This document shows, in pieces, positions 1 through 10,226 of a stretch of DNA of 64,000 nucleotides. Source of the stretch: Moritella sp. GTDB taxonomy: Bacteria; Pseudomonadota; Gammaproteobacteria; Enterobacterales; Moritellaceae. Both the position numbers and the translations under genes were made by a program. The stretch covers positions 1-64,000 of the forward strand of contig NZ_JABSQR010000011.1 of the NCBI RefSeq assembly GCF_013215705.1, in the 5' to 3' direction. The notes beneath the pieces are model-generated. The model did not search any database and had not been told where the DNA came from. It worked only from the letters and a program-made list of their open reading frames with translations. Each line of letters begins with the position of its first letter. The first letter of the stretch is position 1.

Positions 1-25
1 GTGAACCTTTTAAAATCCGTGATAA

Positions 26-159
26 TGATCTGATCACAAAGTTTACGAAAGGTTCCCTGATTTAGTCAACAACGCCGGTCGAGTAACTCAACGACATATT
101 AATAAAACATTAAGATACGCAAGAAAGTACCTACAAAGTAGAGGCACTTTACACTAATA
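26..159 (+). pseudogene. 3' remnant of an unidentified gene
   Basis: An open frame ends in TAA at 157-159 and gives a basic helical-looking tail (residues near its end read GRVTQRHINKTLRYARKYL). Just upstream it is closed by a TGA at 26-28, but another frame carries a plausible continuation (EPFKIRDNDLITKFTK), which suggests a frameshift. I do not recognise the family. It may be the end of a gene that begins outside the window, or debris of the adjacent mobile element. Confidence 0.25.
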
Positions 160-765
160 ACTATTATTTACAAAAACTTAAAAGTTAAAAATTGAGACGT
201 TAACAATCAATATTCACTGAATTCCGTAGACCTGAACAGTTAAAACGAATAGATGGGGGGGGGTTACAAGGTTAAAATAGTCGGAAATTTTGGCCGAAGC
301 ATAATTCTTAACTTACGACGTTTTTCTAGGGCATGTTTAAACTTAGTTTTTCTTCTTCCAGATGTTGACCAACCACCCATTTGAAGCTTTATTTTACAAT
401 CAAAAATTCAGTAGCTGTACTGTCGATACGGTGCATTTTTGTTTATTAATTCCATATACAAGAGAACTTGGTCATAAATAATTCATATAAAAATAGAATT
501 ATTTGTTATTTAGCCTACAGTCAATATAACAAAATGTTATTAAAAACAGTAACTTATTATCTAATTAATTAAATCTTCTGTCATTTCATAGTGAACAACC
601 TGTTGAAAGATAGGACATTCCATTTTTAGTAATTCCGCTCTATTGACAATAGCATCTTCACCAACATATTAAGTCATTGTTTTTAATCTATTTTATAACT
701 TGCGAAATCTAAGTTTAACACTTAACTTTTAAATATAAGTTCCCATTCACATATCAGAGTGCCAA
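160..765. other. AT-rich stretch without a recognised gene
   Basis: No convincing coding frame or RNA gene is visible. There is a run of nine G residues at 255-263 in otherwise AT-rich DNA. I searched by eye for a copy of the tRNA-Ser 3' end that could be the other attachment site of the element at 2.6 kb and saw none. Confidence 0.4.
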
Positions 766-933
766 ATGAAGAAACGTAACCTAGAAGTAAATAATCAAAT
801 ATGTACGGTAGTTTATAAAAAAATCTCTAGTAAAGAGTTAAGCCTAATAACTCACTCGCTACTTAAACAAAATATTGACGAAGTAATAAATATTTTTATT
901 TATATGTCAAAAAAGAAACACGGCAACCAATAA
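766..933 (+). CDS. small basic protein upstream of serine recombinase
   Basis: A 55-residue ORF (MKKRNLEVNNQ... to KKKHGNQ) stops 9 bases before the recombinase start, so the two could be one transcript. It is lysine-rich and has no recognisable domain. Small genes next to integrases sometimes encode excision factors, but nothing in this sequence shows that. It may also be a chance ORF, although its length in such AT-rich DNA and its tight spacing favour a real or formerly real gene. Confidence 0.4.
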   Translation: MKKRNLEVNNQICTVVYKKISSKELSLITHSLLKQNIDEVINIFIYMSKKKHGNQ

Positions 934-942
934 GGTGCTCGC

Positions 943-2646
943 ATGCAAAATATTAAAAAGTTAACAAGAATTGCAATTTACACCCGAGTTAGTACTGATC
1001 GGCAAGCTAAAGAGAATCAATCACTAGAGAACCAGCGATACACAATCTTAAAGTGGGCATCTGAAAATAACGCAGAAGTGGTTAAGACTTATGAGGATGC
1101 AGGTTATTCAGGCTTTAAAGGTATACGCCCTAACTTTGAGCAAATGCTACGCGATGTAGAGTCTAAAACTATAGATATAGAATACATAGTTACTTATGAT
1201 CTTTCTCGCTTTAGCCGTAAAGAAATTAAACGTATAAGTTCAGAGCTTATACTCGAACAGGCTGGAGTGAAATGACTAACTCTTATGGACGGAATTCCTG
1301 AAGATGAAGATATTGCATTTATAGTCAAAGGAATGAACGGTTTATTTAATGAGCAATATAGTCGAGCTCTAAGTAAAAGTTCAAGCATTCGTTTAAATCA
1401 AACGGCTTTGGATGGCTTTCATACAGGGGGATGCTTACCTTTTGGATTTCAATCAATTGCTTCAGCTATGTCTGATAGCAGAAAAACGCGTAAAAAATTA
1501 ATTCCAGTGCCAGAAGAAGCTGAAGTAGTAAAGCTAATCTTTAAGCTAGCTTCTGTAGGTAAAAGTGGTATTCGATACGGAACTAAATTGATAGCAACAG
1601 AGCTGAATGTAACTGGTAAGTTGAAACGGGGAAATAAATGGACTGCAAACGCCGTACATAGAGTGCTAAGGGATAGTGCCTATTATGGAGATAGAATTAT
1701 TGGTAAAAATCGTACAAGAGCAGATATCAACCCTGAGCAAGTTATTGTTAAAGTTCCACCAATAATTGAAAAATCGTTATTTGAACAGGTTGCTTTACTT
1801 TTAAAGAAAAATGCTCCTAACAAACAAGAACATCAAGCACTAGGTTCACCAAGCTTATTAACAGGCTTAGTTAAATGCCATTATTGTAAATGTAACTTCG
1901 TGATTAACACCGGTAAGAGTGGAAAATACAAATATTATAAGTGTAGCGACTGTATTAAACAGTCGATTAAATCATGCTCCAACAAGGCACTACCTAAGGA
2001 TGTGCTTGAACATGCAATCTTAAACGAGCTAACAAAAAACCTCTTTATAGAGCCAGTAATCACAAGTTTGCTCACGGAACTGAAAACTGACGTTCAAGAC
2101 AGTTTTCGTAAGTCCCAAATAAAATTATTGGGTCTAAGTAAAAAAAAAGCTGCATTAGATCATAAACAATTTTCATTAATTGACAAAATAGCAGACAACT
2201 CGATTTTTTTAGATGAGTTTGTTCAGAAAAATTTAGACACTTATAAAAATGAAATACGAATAACTAACCATGAAATCAATAATTTAAAGTTAAGAATGGG
2301 ACTTCCAATCAAGAAATTTGGAGCTAAACAAACGGGTTTATTCATTGATGCTTGTAAAAGAGTACTACTGGGAGGTAATTTAGAAGCAACAAAAGCTCTT
2401 CTTAATGCAGTGATTGAGCGGATAGAGATTAAACAAGATAAAGTTACCATCGTTGGAAATAAGCTAAAGATGATGGCTAATATTGGAGGTTTTGATTCTC
2501 GGCACTCAAGAATTAAGGTGCCCAGTATCATATCAGTATGGCGGAGGAGGAGAGATTTGAACTCTCGAGGAGCTATTAACCCCTGCTGGTTTTCAAGACC
2601 AGTGCATTCGGCCACTCTGCCACCCCTCCGCAGCAGTGCCGAATAA
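943..2646 (+). pseudogene. large serine recombinase, interrupted by an in-frame TGA
   Basis: The N-terminal part (943-1275) is a resolvase-type catalytic domain with the nucleophile motif YTRVS (Ser17) and the YDLSRFSR helix. A TGA at 1273-1275 stops it, yet the same frame continues at 1276 with LTLMDGIPEDED, then the recombinase domain (GFHTGGCLPFGF region), a Cys4 zinc ribbon (CHYC...CSDC, about 1876-1950) and a coiled coil. Family members use such proteins to integrate elements. The last 30 or so codons are tRNA-Ser read antisense, so the natural C-terminus was probably altered on integration. A single TGG to TGA nonsense change is the simplest cause; readthrough cannot be excluded. The intact protein would be about 540 residues. 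Confidence 0.85.
2539..2629 (-). tRNA. serX: tRNA-Ser(UGA)
   Basis: Reading the minus strand from 2629 gives a 7-bp acceptor stem starting GGAGGGG, a class II long variable arm, an anticodon loop CTTGAAA (anticodon UGA), a T-arm with GTTCAAATC, and an encoded CCA at 2539-2541. Total length is 91 nt, normal for tRNA-Ser. The 3' end faces the serine recombinase, as in tRNA genes used as integration targets. The specific symbol is uncertain. Confidence 0.93.
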
Positions 2647-3020
2647 TATAGAAGTAGAGTTTAGTTGTAAATAAAAACATGTCGTTAAGTCACACTCTCG
2701 CTCGCCTTCAGAACAACCTGTTCAAAAAACAATCCAAACTAATTTTCTAGTTGTAACAATATGGGAATTAAAGGAAGGATTAGTACTTTTTCAATCTTGT
2801 TATGACACAGCTTGCAGTTTGTTATGCTAAAAATACTAACCTTTAACCTTAACTACCCACATATAGGTGCCAACCCCAAGCGTAATATCACATATATATA
2901 AAATTCAATCACTTAAAACTTCACTATTATAATAAATGATACACATTTACTAACACTTTTGTATTAGTAAGGTTAAACTAATGCATCAATAATATATTAT
3001 ATATTTCAATAGGTCGTAGC
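2647..3020. other. intergenic region upstream of chemoreceptor
   Basis: No coding frame is seen. The stretch must hold the leftward tRNA-Ser promoter and the rightward promoter of the chemoreceptor, but I cannot assign either hexamer pair with confidence. Confidence 0.4.
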
Positions 3021-5105
3021 ATGCAGTTTTCAACCATCAAGCAGCAAATCCTTTTCTGGGGCAGTGCAAGTTTAATTGCGGTAGTCACCGCGACATTTAG
3101 TTTTAGTTACTTTAATAGCAATAACTTAAGTAACGAGATACAAACTCTCGTACTTAAAGATACCGAATCAGCGATTAAACAGCGACTCTCATTAAGTGCA
3201 AACGTTGAGGCTCAATATATTGCTTCCACCTTTAATAAAGCGATGAGCATAACAACAGGTCTAGCCGCATCATTTGGCAACGAAACCCCCGTCATATCGC
3301 GGGAGGCCGTCAATGTAATGCTACAAAATACGCTAGAGAAAAACAAAGACATATTAAGTATTTATACTGGCTGGGAAGTAAACCAATTTGACGGTCAAGA
3401 TGCTGTAAATACCGATATGCCTCACTCCCAAGCAAGTGGTGTATTTGCCCCATACTGGAATAGATCAGCCAATGGAACCGTTGCACTACAAGCACTTGGT
3501 AACTTTTATGCCACAAAACTAAGTGCCGCTGGATTTCGAGCTTCAGAGTGGTATTTATGTCCAATGGAAAGTAAGACGGCCTGTGTAACCGATCCATCAA
3601 GCTTTAATGTTCAAGGTGTTCAAACATTACTCAGTTCATTTGTTGCACCAGTGATCCGTGATGGTCAATTCATTGGTATGTTCGGGGTTGATTATTCTCT
3701 CAATTTCCTACAATCCCTTGCTCAAGATACTGCCCAGCGATTATTTTCAGGTCAAAGCCAAGTCTTGATTATCAGTTCAGCGGGTGTCATTGCCGCAGAT
3801 AGTAAACAGGCTGATAATATCGGTAAAAAACTCAATTCTATTGCCATTAAAAATCTGTTGAGTAAACGCCTTATTGACGAAACCGTTACTGTCGAAAACG
3901 ATTTTCTTACATCAAAACAATTCAATGCCACTGGCGTAACGCAGCAATGGGAAGTGATCATTATCACCCCACGAAATGTGGCCTTAGCGAGCACCAAGCC
4001 ATTTATTAAAGCGGTGGATAATGGTTTCTCTACTAACCTTAAAAGCCAACTTGGTATTGCAGTACTGACCAGTATCCTCGGTATTATACTGATGTGGATT
4101 GCTGCGCAGTCTATTTCCAAACCAATTCGTTATTTAGTCGATAAAGTACGTCAATTGACACAATCTGGTGGTGATCTTACGCAATCTTTAAATATTCAGC
4201 GCCATGATGAAACTGGCCAGCTAGCTGAATACCTGAATATTTTCATTGCCAACGTTAGAGAAGTAGTCGCAGACGTAGCAGTGACTTCTAAACACTTAAA
4301 TACCAGTGCTAAAATAACGGCAAATGCAGCCGACCAAGGTTTATTAAAAATTGCCGAGCAACAACTAGAGATCGAACAAGTAGCAACAGCAACGAATGAA
4401 ATGTCTTCTACAGCACACAGCGTATCAGATAGCGCCCAAGTCACAGCTCAAGCGGTATCAGAAACTCAAAAAGCAGTGAATAATGGCCAATTAGTCGTCG
4501 AAGCCAATGCCGACGGTTTAAGAAGTTTATCGCAGAATGTCTCTCACGCTACGCAGGTTGTCGCAGAACTAGAATCACGCAGTGAAGGTATTGTGGCGAT
4601 CTTAGAAGTGATACGTAACATTTCAGCGCAAACTAACTTACTTGCGCTCAACGCGGCAATTGAAGCAGCGCGTGCGGGTGAACAAGGCCGTGGTTTCGCG
4701 GTTGTTGCCGATGAAGTACGTAACCTAGCCACACAAACAGCAACATCAACAGATGAAATTCAAGTCGTCATTGACTCACTACGTGATTATAGTCGTCAAG
4801 CAGTAGAAGCAATGAATACCAGTGGCAGCTTAACCGACTCTTGTCTGGGCCATGCCACAAATGCCGTAGATGCCTTAAAGCAGATTAATGAACAAAGCTG
4901 CCGGATACAAGATATGGCACATCAAATTGCCAGTGCAGCTGAAGAACAAGCCGCGGTAACAGAAGAAGTAAATCGTAATATTGTCGCCATCAGCAACGTG
5001 GCAGTGAGTATCGCTGAGGGTGCCAAAACGTCCCAACAAGAAAGTGCTAATGTTGCACAATACACCGCGGATGTGAGTAATAAAATAAATAATTTTCAGT
5101 ATTAA
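3021..5105 (+). CDS. methyl-accepting chemotaxis protein with Cache domain
   Basis: The 694-residue inner-membrane chemoreceptor has TM1 near residues 12-32, a large periplasmic dCache-type sensor domain (about 35-335), TM2 near 345-365 and a HAMP linker. The cytoplasmic signalling domain carries the highly conserved hairpin tip around residues 533-566 ([20 protein letters not shown]). It would relay ligand binding to CheA/CheW. Cache chemoreceptors usually bind small metabolites such as amino or organic acids; the ligand here cannot be read from the sequence. It is monocistronic, with a hairpin terminator about 45 bases downstream. Confidence 0.93.
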   Translation: MQFSTIKQQILFWGSASLIAVVTATFSFSYFNSNNLSNEIQTLVLKDTESAIKQRLSLSANVEAQYIASTFNKAMSITTGLAASFGNETPVISREAVNVMLQNTLEKNKDILSIYTGWEVNQFDGQDAVNTDMPHSQASGVFAPYWNRSANGTVALQALGNFYATKLSAAGFRASEWYLCPMESKTACVTDPSSFNVQGVQTLLSSFVAPVIRDGQFIGMFGVDYSLNFLQSLAQDTAQRLFSGQSQVLIISSAGVIAADSKQADNIGKKLNSIAIKNLLSKRLIDETVTVENDFLTSKQFNATGVTQQWEVIIITPRNVALASTKPFIKAVDNGFSTNLKSQLGIAVLTSILGIILMWIAAQSISKPIRYLVDKVRQLTQSGGDLTQSLNIQRHDETGQLAEYLNIFIANVREVVADVAVTSKHLNTSAKITANAADQGLLKIAEQQLEIEQVATATNEMSSTAHSVSDSAQVTAQAVSETQKAVNNGQLVVEANADGLRSLSQNVSHATQVVAELESRSEGIVAILEVIRNISAQTNLLALNAAIEAARAGEQGRGFAVVADEVRNLATQTATSTDEIQVVIDSLRDYSRQAVEAMNTSGSLTDSCLGHATNAVDALKQINEQSCRIQDMAHQIASAAEEQAAVTEEVNRNIVAISNVAVSIAEGAKTSQQESANVAQYTADVSNKINNFQY

Positions 5106-5147
5106 TATGGAACTCAACAACGGTTAGTTGGTAAATCTATGTTCATC

Positions 5148-5178
5148 GCCCAGTCAGTAAACCTGCCTGGGCTTTTTT
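5148..5178 (+). terminator. rho-independent terminator of chemoreceptor gene
   Basis: An inverted repeat GCCCAG...CTGGGC is followed by a run of six T residues, 42 bases after the chemoreceptor stop. Confidence 0.8.
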
Positions 5179-5292
5179 ACAAACGTTGCAACATCAAAAC
5201 ACCGATAACATCTACAACACGCTATATTAACTGTCTATTCGTTTAGTAAAAACGTATAATGCCGACATTAATCCTAATACAATGAGAACCCC

Positions 5293-5652
5293 ATGAAAGA
5301 AACAAATCCAATATTGACGAAATTTTTTGCGGATGCAAAACCTAGCCAACAAGTTTGGGGTTTACAAGACAAGTCAGGTGAAGATTGGGTTGTTTGTGAT
5401 TCCGTTAACTTTGAAGACACAGATGCAATGCCGCTTTGGTCTACTCAAGCATTAGCACAAGAGCATTGCTGTGATGAATGGAAAGCATTTAAACCAACGG
5501 CTATCTCGGTATCTGATCTACTTGAATTTTGGATTGAAGATCTAAATGAAGATAACGTGATTATTGGTCTTAATTGGGTATCAGAAGGTGAATGTGCAGA
5601 ACTTGAACTAGCGGAATTCACACAATCAGTTGTGGATATCGAAGCACTTTAA
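5293..5652 (+). CDS. DUF2750 family protein
   Basis: A 119-residue acidic cytoplasmic protein. The pattern QVWGLQ, then a Trp-rich VCDS...EDTDAMPLWS segment, then CCDEWKAFKP and a C-terminal helical acidic region matches the DUF2750 family, for which I know no assigned function. Its length is normal. It is monocistronic, convergent with the YdjM-like gene, and separated from it by a hairpin. Confidence 0.75.
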   Translation: MKETNPILTKFFADAKPSQQVWGLQDKSGEDWVVCDSVNFEDTDAMPLWSTQALAQEHCCDEWKAFKPTAISVSDLLEFWIEDLNEDNVIIGLNWVSEGECAELELAEFTQSVVDIEAL

Positions 5653-5679
5653 TTCTTAGTCTTTATACGCAATACATGA

Positions 5680-5709
5680 AAGTGCTTATCTGATACCAGT
5701 TAAGCACTT
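5680..5709. terminator. hairpin between convergent genes
   Basis: A 9-bp perfect stem (AAGTGCTTA / TAAGCACTT) with a 12-nt loop lies between two convergent genes. The T-tract is weak, so terminator function is likely but not certain. Confidence 0.45.
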
Positions 5710-5740
5710 ATTCCGTTAACCTCCCTCCAAGTTACCTGCA

Positions 5741-6439
5741 TTAAACTAACGAAAACATCGACCAATCACAGAGCATATCCAGTGTTGTCTCAATTTCGGG
5801 TGTCGTCTTCCAAAGTACGCCAACGGCTATCATCATGCCTAACGCCAATAACTTACTGTCCAAATCGACTAGCTTCAACGCCGTACCAAATGAACGCTTT
5901 ATCTTAATATTCCGTAAATCAACACTGTACATTTCATCTAACATTAAATGTATAAAGCCACCTAAAAATACAAAACCACCAGACAACCAAGCAAGACTAT
6001 CCGCCTTATCAGAGTTGATACCATCGACGTTCGCAATAACCTGAGTCGTCAGCAGTCCACATAAAACTAAAAACAGTAACGAATGACAGCTCCCTCTGTG
6101 CACGGTTAAGCGTTCAAACATCGTCCTGAGCCCGTACTTCATCAGCCCATAAGTCACCACAGGAATCGCGATAACCTCAACGAAACTCAGTTCACCAAAA
6201 TACGCACTCGTCATGTAACGCATAATGATCAAAATAACAGAAAACGCAAAGATGTTGAATATGGTATCGAGAGAGGTCGAATTATCCGAATCAATATCTG
6301 GTAGCAATCCACCGATTGTCCCTAAGAACCAAAGCCAAATAGCGGTATCGAGTTCAATGTGACCAGCCGCAACCAAACTTGCAGAAGAAACACCTGTTAA
6401 TAGTGCTGCAACATTAAGATGTGTATTAAAATTTGCCAT
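5741..6439 (-). CDS. YdjM-like membrane-bound metal-dependent hydrolase (DUF457)
   Basis: A 232-residue polytopic membrane protein. It opens with NFNTHLNVA, then a GGLLPDIDSDNS segment, HRGSCHS near residue 114-120 and HLMLDEMYSVD near 164-175. The His and Asp clusters are the metal-ligand pattern of the LexA-regulated YdjM / DUF457 family. The enzymatic substrate is unknown for the family. About five or six transmembrane helices can be counted. No operon partner. Confidence 0.75.
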   Translation of the reverse strand: MANFNTHLNVAALLTGVSSASLVAAGHIELDTAIWLWFLGTIGGLLPDIDSDNSTSLDTIFNIFAFSVILIIMRYMTSAYFGELSFVEVIAIPVVTYGLMKYGLRTMFERLTVHRGSCHSLLFLVLCGLLTTQVIANVDGINSDKADSLAWLSGGFVFLGGFIHLMLDEMYSVDLRNIKIKRSFGTALKLVDLDSKLLALGMMIAVGVLWKTTPEIETTLDMLCDWSMFSLV

Positions 6440-6546
6440 CGTTCTCTTATATCATAGAGTTTAATGCTGCTAGTATATGATAGATCACAATAAATTAATC
6501 ATTAGATTGGAACTAATACGCTTAAATTTCTGTCCTATAAAAAGTA

Positions 6547-7356
6547 CTATTTATTTAAAATAAACGCTTCAATGACCAGCGCGACACCGTCATCATTATG
6601 GCTTGCTGTAATATGGTTAGCGATGGCTTTAATATCATCACTGGCATTATCCATTGCCACACCTAAACCAGCGTATTCCAGCATTTGCTTATCGTTACCT
6701 GCATCACCCATACAGATCACTTCATCCGCATTAATGCCAAATTGGTCAGCGATGGCTTTAACACCTATGCCTTTGTGACTGTTGGTATGAAGAAATTCTA
6801 AAAAGAACGGCGCACTTTGCAAAATGTTATATTGCTCGTAGAGTGATGCTGGTAATTGCGCAATCGCGGCAGATAGTTTTTCTGGCTCGTCAATCATCAT
6901 CACTTTTAGCATTGCTTCATCATCACTTAGAGTACTAAAGTCCACTTCAGTGATAGACAGACCATTAATTTTAGCTTCATGGTCGGTATAGTAATTATGT
7001 TTAGGGGTGATCAGTCCCGCTTTTACTGAAAATGCATGCACGTGCACACCAAGCTTGTTGGCTAAATCGGCAAGTTTTTTAGCATCTGCACCCGTCACCG
7101 TTTGGCTACGCAGCAACTGCTTATCCGCAACTTGATAAACTAAGCTGCCATTGTAACAAGCAACATAATCATCTTTACCTGTCATACCCAATTCTTCTAG
7201 CGCCCAATTCATGCCTTCAAGTGGGCGTCCTGAAGCAAGCACGACACGCGTACCCTGCGCTATTGCAGCAAGGATCGCTTGCTTATTACGCGGTGAAATA
7301 GCACCTTGAGAATTAAGTAAAGTACCATCCATATCTAACGCGATTAATTTATACAT
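6547..7356 (-). CDS. yidA: Cof-type HAD phosphatase, YidA-like
   Basis: A 269-residue cytosolic HAD hydrolase with motif I DMDGTLL (nucleophile Asp8, acid/base Asp10), motif II in the VVLASGRP segment, Lys in the SHKGIGVKAIA segment (motif III), and motif IV GDAGNDKQML. The C2-type cap between motifs II and III fits the Cof subfamily. YidA dephosphorylates small sugar phosphates. Paralogues of this class are hard to tell apart, so the exact substrate is not certain. Single gene. Confidence 0.8.
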   Translation of the reverse strand: MYKLIALDMDGTLLNSQGAISPRNKQAILAAIAQGTRVVLASGRPLEGMNWALEELGMTGKDDYVACYNGSLVYQVADKQLLRSQTVTGADAKKLADLANKLGVHVHAFSVKAGLITPKHNYYTDHEAKINGLSITEVDFSTLSDDEAMLKVMMIDEPEKLSAAIAQLPASLYEQYNILQSAPFFLEFLHTNSHKGIGVKAIADQFGINADEVICMGDAGNDKQMLEYAGLGVAMDNASDDIKAIANHITASHNDDGVALVIEAFILNK

Positions 7357-7478
7357 ACAACCTCAGGAAATTACGTTCAACAATATTGTGGTTATATTAC
7401 AACAAAGAGGTAGGTGGTTCAGCAATAAATACGCAATACCCCAAACGCGTCACACTTTAATGTAATAAACACACATAA

Positions 7479-7516
7479 AAAAGCGGTGGCATTGAATTAA
7501 TCAATACCACCGCTTT
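7479..7516. terminator. bidirectional hairpin terminator
   Basis: A long stem (AAAGCGGTGG...CCACCGCTTT, 15 of 16 pairs) has A-rich and T-rich flanks on either side. It lies just downstream of the cold-shock-domain gene and upstream of the yidA promoter. Confidence 0.8.
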
Positions 7517-7567
7517 ATATTTTAAGCATGTCAAAAGACTGTCTTGACTCGATTACATCGAGCTATT

Positions 7568-8251
7568 TCAATGTGCCGTATTAACAAACCACATAGAAAT
7601 TGCGAAAACGGCACCTAGAATAACAACCGCGCCTACTAATAGCAGTGGGTTAAATTTACGTAATTGCTTTGCTTTCGCTTTCATTTCAGAATTACTTACA
7701 CGCTGAAACTGCCCTGCTACGGCTGTAACATTGGCGTCAATGATTGCTACAGATTCTTCACATTCCACGTCGTTATTACACGGAACATCTTCTGTAACTA
7801 ATGCAAAGTCACCACTAAATGAATGCATAGTGAAATTTTCACCACCTTCAGAGAAGGTCTTCTTTTCCACATTTGTATTTAAAATAGCATTACAACCGAT
7901 GCCTGCCGCCAATTTCTTAATATGGCTACGACCTTCGCTTTGATCTTTAAAGAAACGTGTGCTTAGTGTATATCTTGCAACAACATGCCCATATCTTGGT
8001 TGATTGCTTTTCGCTGTGAAAAAAGCAACCAACTGTTTTTTAAAGTTAACATCCGGTACGTGTACTTGTTTTGCGGCAAGGCCTTTTGGTGTTGTTGTTG
8101 GTTCGAATTCGACAACAACATCCTTCACCAATTTAGATTCATTGGCTTTATCGAGCAGGCTCGACACATGTAAGAAATAACTCTCGCCATCATCGCCACA
8201 AATAAATCCAAACTTCTTTGCAGAAATGTACGATATAATTTTTCCTTTCAC
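7568..8251 (-). CDS. cold-shock domain protein with C-terminal membrane helix
   Basis: The 227-residue protein starts with a cold-shock/S1-like fold (residues 1-66, with the RNP1-like KKFGFICGD and the SYFLHVSSL strand). A middle region of unknown type includes two Cys in a VPCNNDVEC segment. A single hydrophobic helix sits near 201-222 ([20 protein letters not shown]) with a short tail. CSD-plus-membrane architectures are known, but their roles are poorly defined; RNA or ssDNA binding at the membrane is inference. It lies 32 bases downstream of a peptide deformylase gene on the same strand, so co-transcription is likely. Confidence 0.75.
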   Translation of the reverse strand: MKGKIISYISAKKFGFICGDDGESYFLHVSSLLDKANESKLVKDVVVEFEPTTTPKGLAAKQVHVPDVNFKKQLVAFFTAKSNQPRYGHVVARYTLSTRFFKDQSEGRSHIKKLAAGIGCNAILNTNVEKKTFSEGGENFTMHSFSGDFALVTEDVPCNNDVECEESVAIIDANVTAVAGQFQRVSNSEMKAKAKQLRKFNPLLLVGAVVILGAVFAISMWFVNTAH

Positions 8252-8283
8252 TTAACTTAGCTCCTTCAGTATCGCTTTAGACC

Positions 8284-8790
8284 TTATTCGGTCATTTCTT
8301 TAATTGTTTTTTTAACTTTTTTCAGTGCCATTTTCTTTTTCAATGGCGATAGGTAATCAATAAAAAGCGTACCTTTAAGATGATCAATCTCATGTTGCAT
8401 TGCAATCGCTAAGAAGCCATCGTCATTGATTTCAATTGCGTTGCCTTCACGATCCAATGCCGTTACTTTCACTTTCGTAAAACGTTCAACGTCTGCATAG
8501 TAGCCAGGAATAGATAAACACCCTTCTTGACCACTTTCTTTGTTTTCACCTTCAACAACAACAGGGTTGATTAATACCATAGGTTCATTACGATCCTCTG
8601 AAATATCAATAACAACAACGGCTTCTTTACGACCAACTTGCGTTGAAGCAAGACCAATACCGTCGTCTGTTTTGTACATAGTATCAAGCATATCATCGAT
8701 CAATGTTTGAACTGTACTTACATCTGCGACTGTTTCAGCGGGTATCTCTAATTTTTTGTTTGGTGCCGTAAGAATAGTTAATACTGCCAT
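8284..8790 (-). CDS. def: peptide deformylase (second, non-fmt-linked copy)
   Basis: The enzyme removes the formyl group from nascent N-terminal methionine. All three motifs are present: GIGLASTQVG (motif I, with Ser where Ala is commoner), EGCLSIP (motif II, metal Cys) and QHEIDH (motif III, HExxH). The length of 168 residues from the chosen start (MAVLTIL...) is the normal size; an upstream Met adds nine atypical residues. The gene is not followed by fmt, which usually accompanies the main def gene, so it is probably a paralogue. It shares a transcript with the cold-shock-domain gene. Confidence 0.9.
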   Translation of the reverse strand: MAVLTILTAPNKKLEIPAETVADVSTVQTLIDDMLDTMYKTDDGIGLASTQVGRKEAVVVIDISEDRNEPMVLINPVVVEGENKESGQEGCLSIPGYYADVERFTKVKVTALDREGNAIEINDDGFLAIAMQHEIDHLKGTLFIDYLSPLKKKMALKKVKKTIKEMTE

Positions 8791-8889
8791 ATGTCTTTGA
8801 ATCCTGGTTTTGTTCATATATTACAAACGTGCGTATTTTAAGCGTGCGTATTTTACACCTGTATATTACAAGCGCCGTAGTATAGCTTA

Positions 8890-8914
8890 TATACTCAAAC
8901 GACTTCAAGATGCG
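8890..8914 (+). repeat. copy A of a short dispersed repeat
   Basis: The sequence reads TATACTCAAACGACTTCAAG and continues ATGCG. It resembles two inverted copies at 50881-50900 and 54434-54453 and a motif often seen between genes in vibrios and relatives. This copy is the most degenerate. Confidence 0.5.
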
Positions 8915-9013
8915 AATTAAAAGACGAACGAGATCGGATAATCTGGCTATCCATCCTAATAAAAATACAGTTAAACACAGACAAAGAGCTAAAAACGAAG
9001 ACAGGAGGTATTA

Positions 9014-10219
9014 TTAGCTTAATAAATAATCAATCTGTGATAACCAATCTTGTGCTGTTTTCATATATTGTGATTGTTTAATCAGCCTAAACTGCTTACG
9101 AGCATGTATGTAATCTTTATTTTCAAAATAACTCACCGCCAATAATAATCGCCAATAATCATTACGAGGTTGTTGTTTAATCTGTAGTTGCAACAACTCA
9201 ATAGCCAAATGCCAGCGTGCTTGACTATATGCCAATTGACTACTAATCATCAGTTGCTCATCGGTTTTATCGACCTTTTTTTCAAGCAATGCTAGCGCTT
9301 CTGATTTACGCTCTGCCATGAGATAAGCTTGAATAAGTAACTGCCGATACTTTGAGACATCACACTCGGAGCAATATTTAACAGCTTGCGGAGTAAACTT
9401 ATCGGCTTCTTTTTCCAGTATCCGAACCGCTCGATTTGGTGCTTGCTGCTGAATTAATAACTGACTATAAAATAATAGACTACGCAAAGGTAATAACTTT
9501 GACTTATAGGCACTGCCAAATACGTTTAGCGCTTGCTCTGGCTTATCAAGTTCATACCAGCTATAAGCTAACCGTTCCCAATATAGTGGATTATTAATGT
9601 ATTTTTCTGTCAGTAATTGCAACAAGGTATTTTCAGCCGTTAATTGCTTGGTCTGTTGTAATAACGCTAACAAAAAACGATAGCGTGATTCATCAACCTC
9701 TAAGACTAAGGCCTGTTCAATACTTTGCTGTGCCGATACCAACGTCTGTAACTGATAAAAACTTTTCGCTTGTAATGTAAATATCATCGCACGATCAGAT
9801 AAACTCGTTTGTGACGGCATCGACAGCCAATGCTCACTTTGCCTAATAACATCAGAGTAACGCTGTAAACGATAATATAATTGTACCGTTAATTTCATCA
9901 ACGCCGGCTTGGATTCCTCTTGTCCTGGTAGGTCAAGCAATAATTCAGCCTGATGAACAGTACAAATATCTCGCTCTAATGCAGTACATGCTTGTAGATG
10001 TAAATAAGCAGCCATTTTTTTAGCTTTAGTATCCGCATTAGCAACTTGTAACTGAAATTGTTCAATTTGTGGCAAAATAAGATGAGGATCTTGCTCAAGT
10101 TGATATGTTAATTGTTGATACCGCCGATAATATGATGTATCAGTGGCATGTGCATTTACGACTACAAGCGCCAGCATACCAACACAAGATAACAGAACCT
10201 GCCTTTTAACCTTGTCCAT
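9014..10219 (-). CDS. TPR-repeat periplasmic protein of TonB2-type cluster
   Basis: A 401-residue protein with an N-terminal signal peptide (hydrophobic stretch to about residue 25, VNAHA/TDTS cleavage region) followed by helical repeats of TPR type throughout. TPR proteins often close exbB-exbD-tonB operons of the TonB2 class in marine gammaproteobacteria and are thought to assist the energising complex. It starts 7 bases after the tonB stop. No catalytic motif is visible. Leu/Gln-rich composition and repeat register support the TPR call rather than an enzyme. Confidence 0.75.
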   Translation of the reverse strand: MDKVKRQVLLSCVGMLALVVVNAHATDTSYYRRYQQLTYQLEQDPHLILPQIEQFQLQVANADTKAKKMAAYLHLQACTALERDICTVHQAELLLDLPGQEESKPALMKLTVQLYYRLQRYSDVIRQSEHWLSMPSQTSLSDRAMIFTLQAKSFYQLQTLVSAQQSIEQALVLEVDESRYRFLLALLQQTKQLTAENTLLQLLTEKYINNPLYWERLAYSWYELDKPEQALNVFGSAYKSKLLPLRSLLFYSQLLIQQQAPNRAVRILEKEADKFTPQAVKYCSECDVSKYRQLLIQAYLMAERKSEALALLEKKVDKTDEQLMISSQLAYSQARWHLAIELLQLQIKQQPRNDYWRLLLAVSYFENKDYIHARKQFRLIKQSQYMKTAQDWLSQIDYLLS

Positions 10220-10226
10220 ATTTATA

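Noticed and set aside
255-263. Run of nine G as a phase-variation tract
   Set aside because: It is not inside or just before a recognisable gene.
1261-1290. Selenocysteine at the in-frame TGA of the recombinase
   Set aside because: No SECIS-like hairpin is evident after the TGA and serine recombinases are not selenoproteins.
2540-2646. C-terminal domain of the recombinase
   Set aside because: The residues are an antisense reading of tRNA-Ser and not a protein domain.
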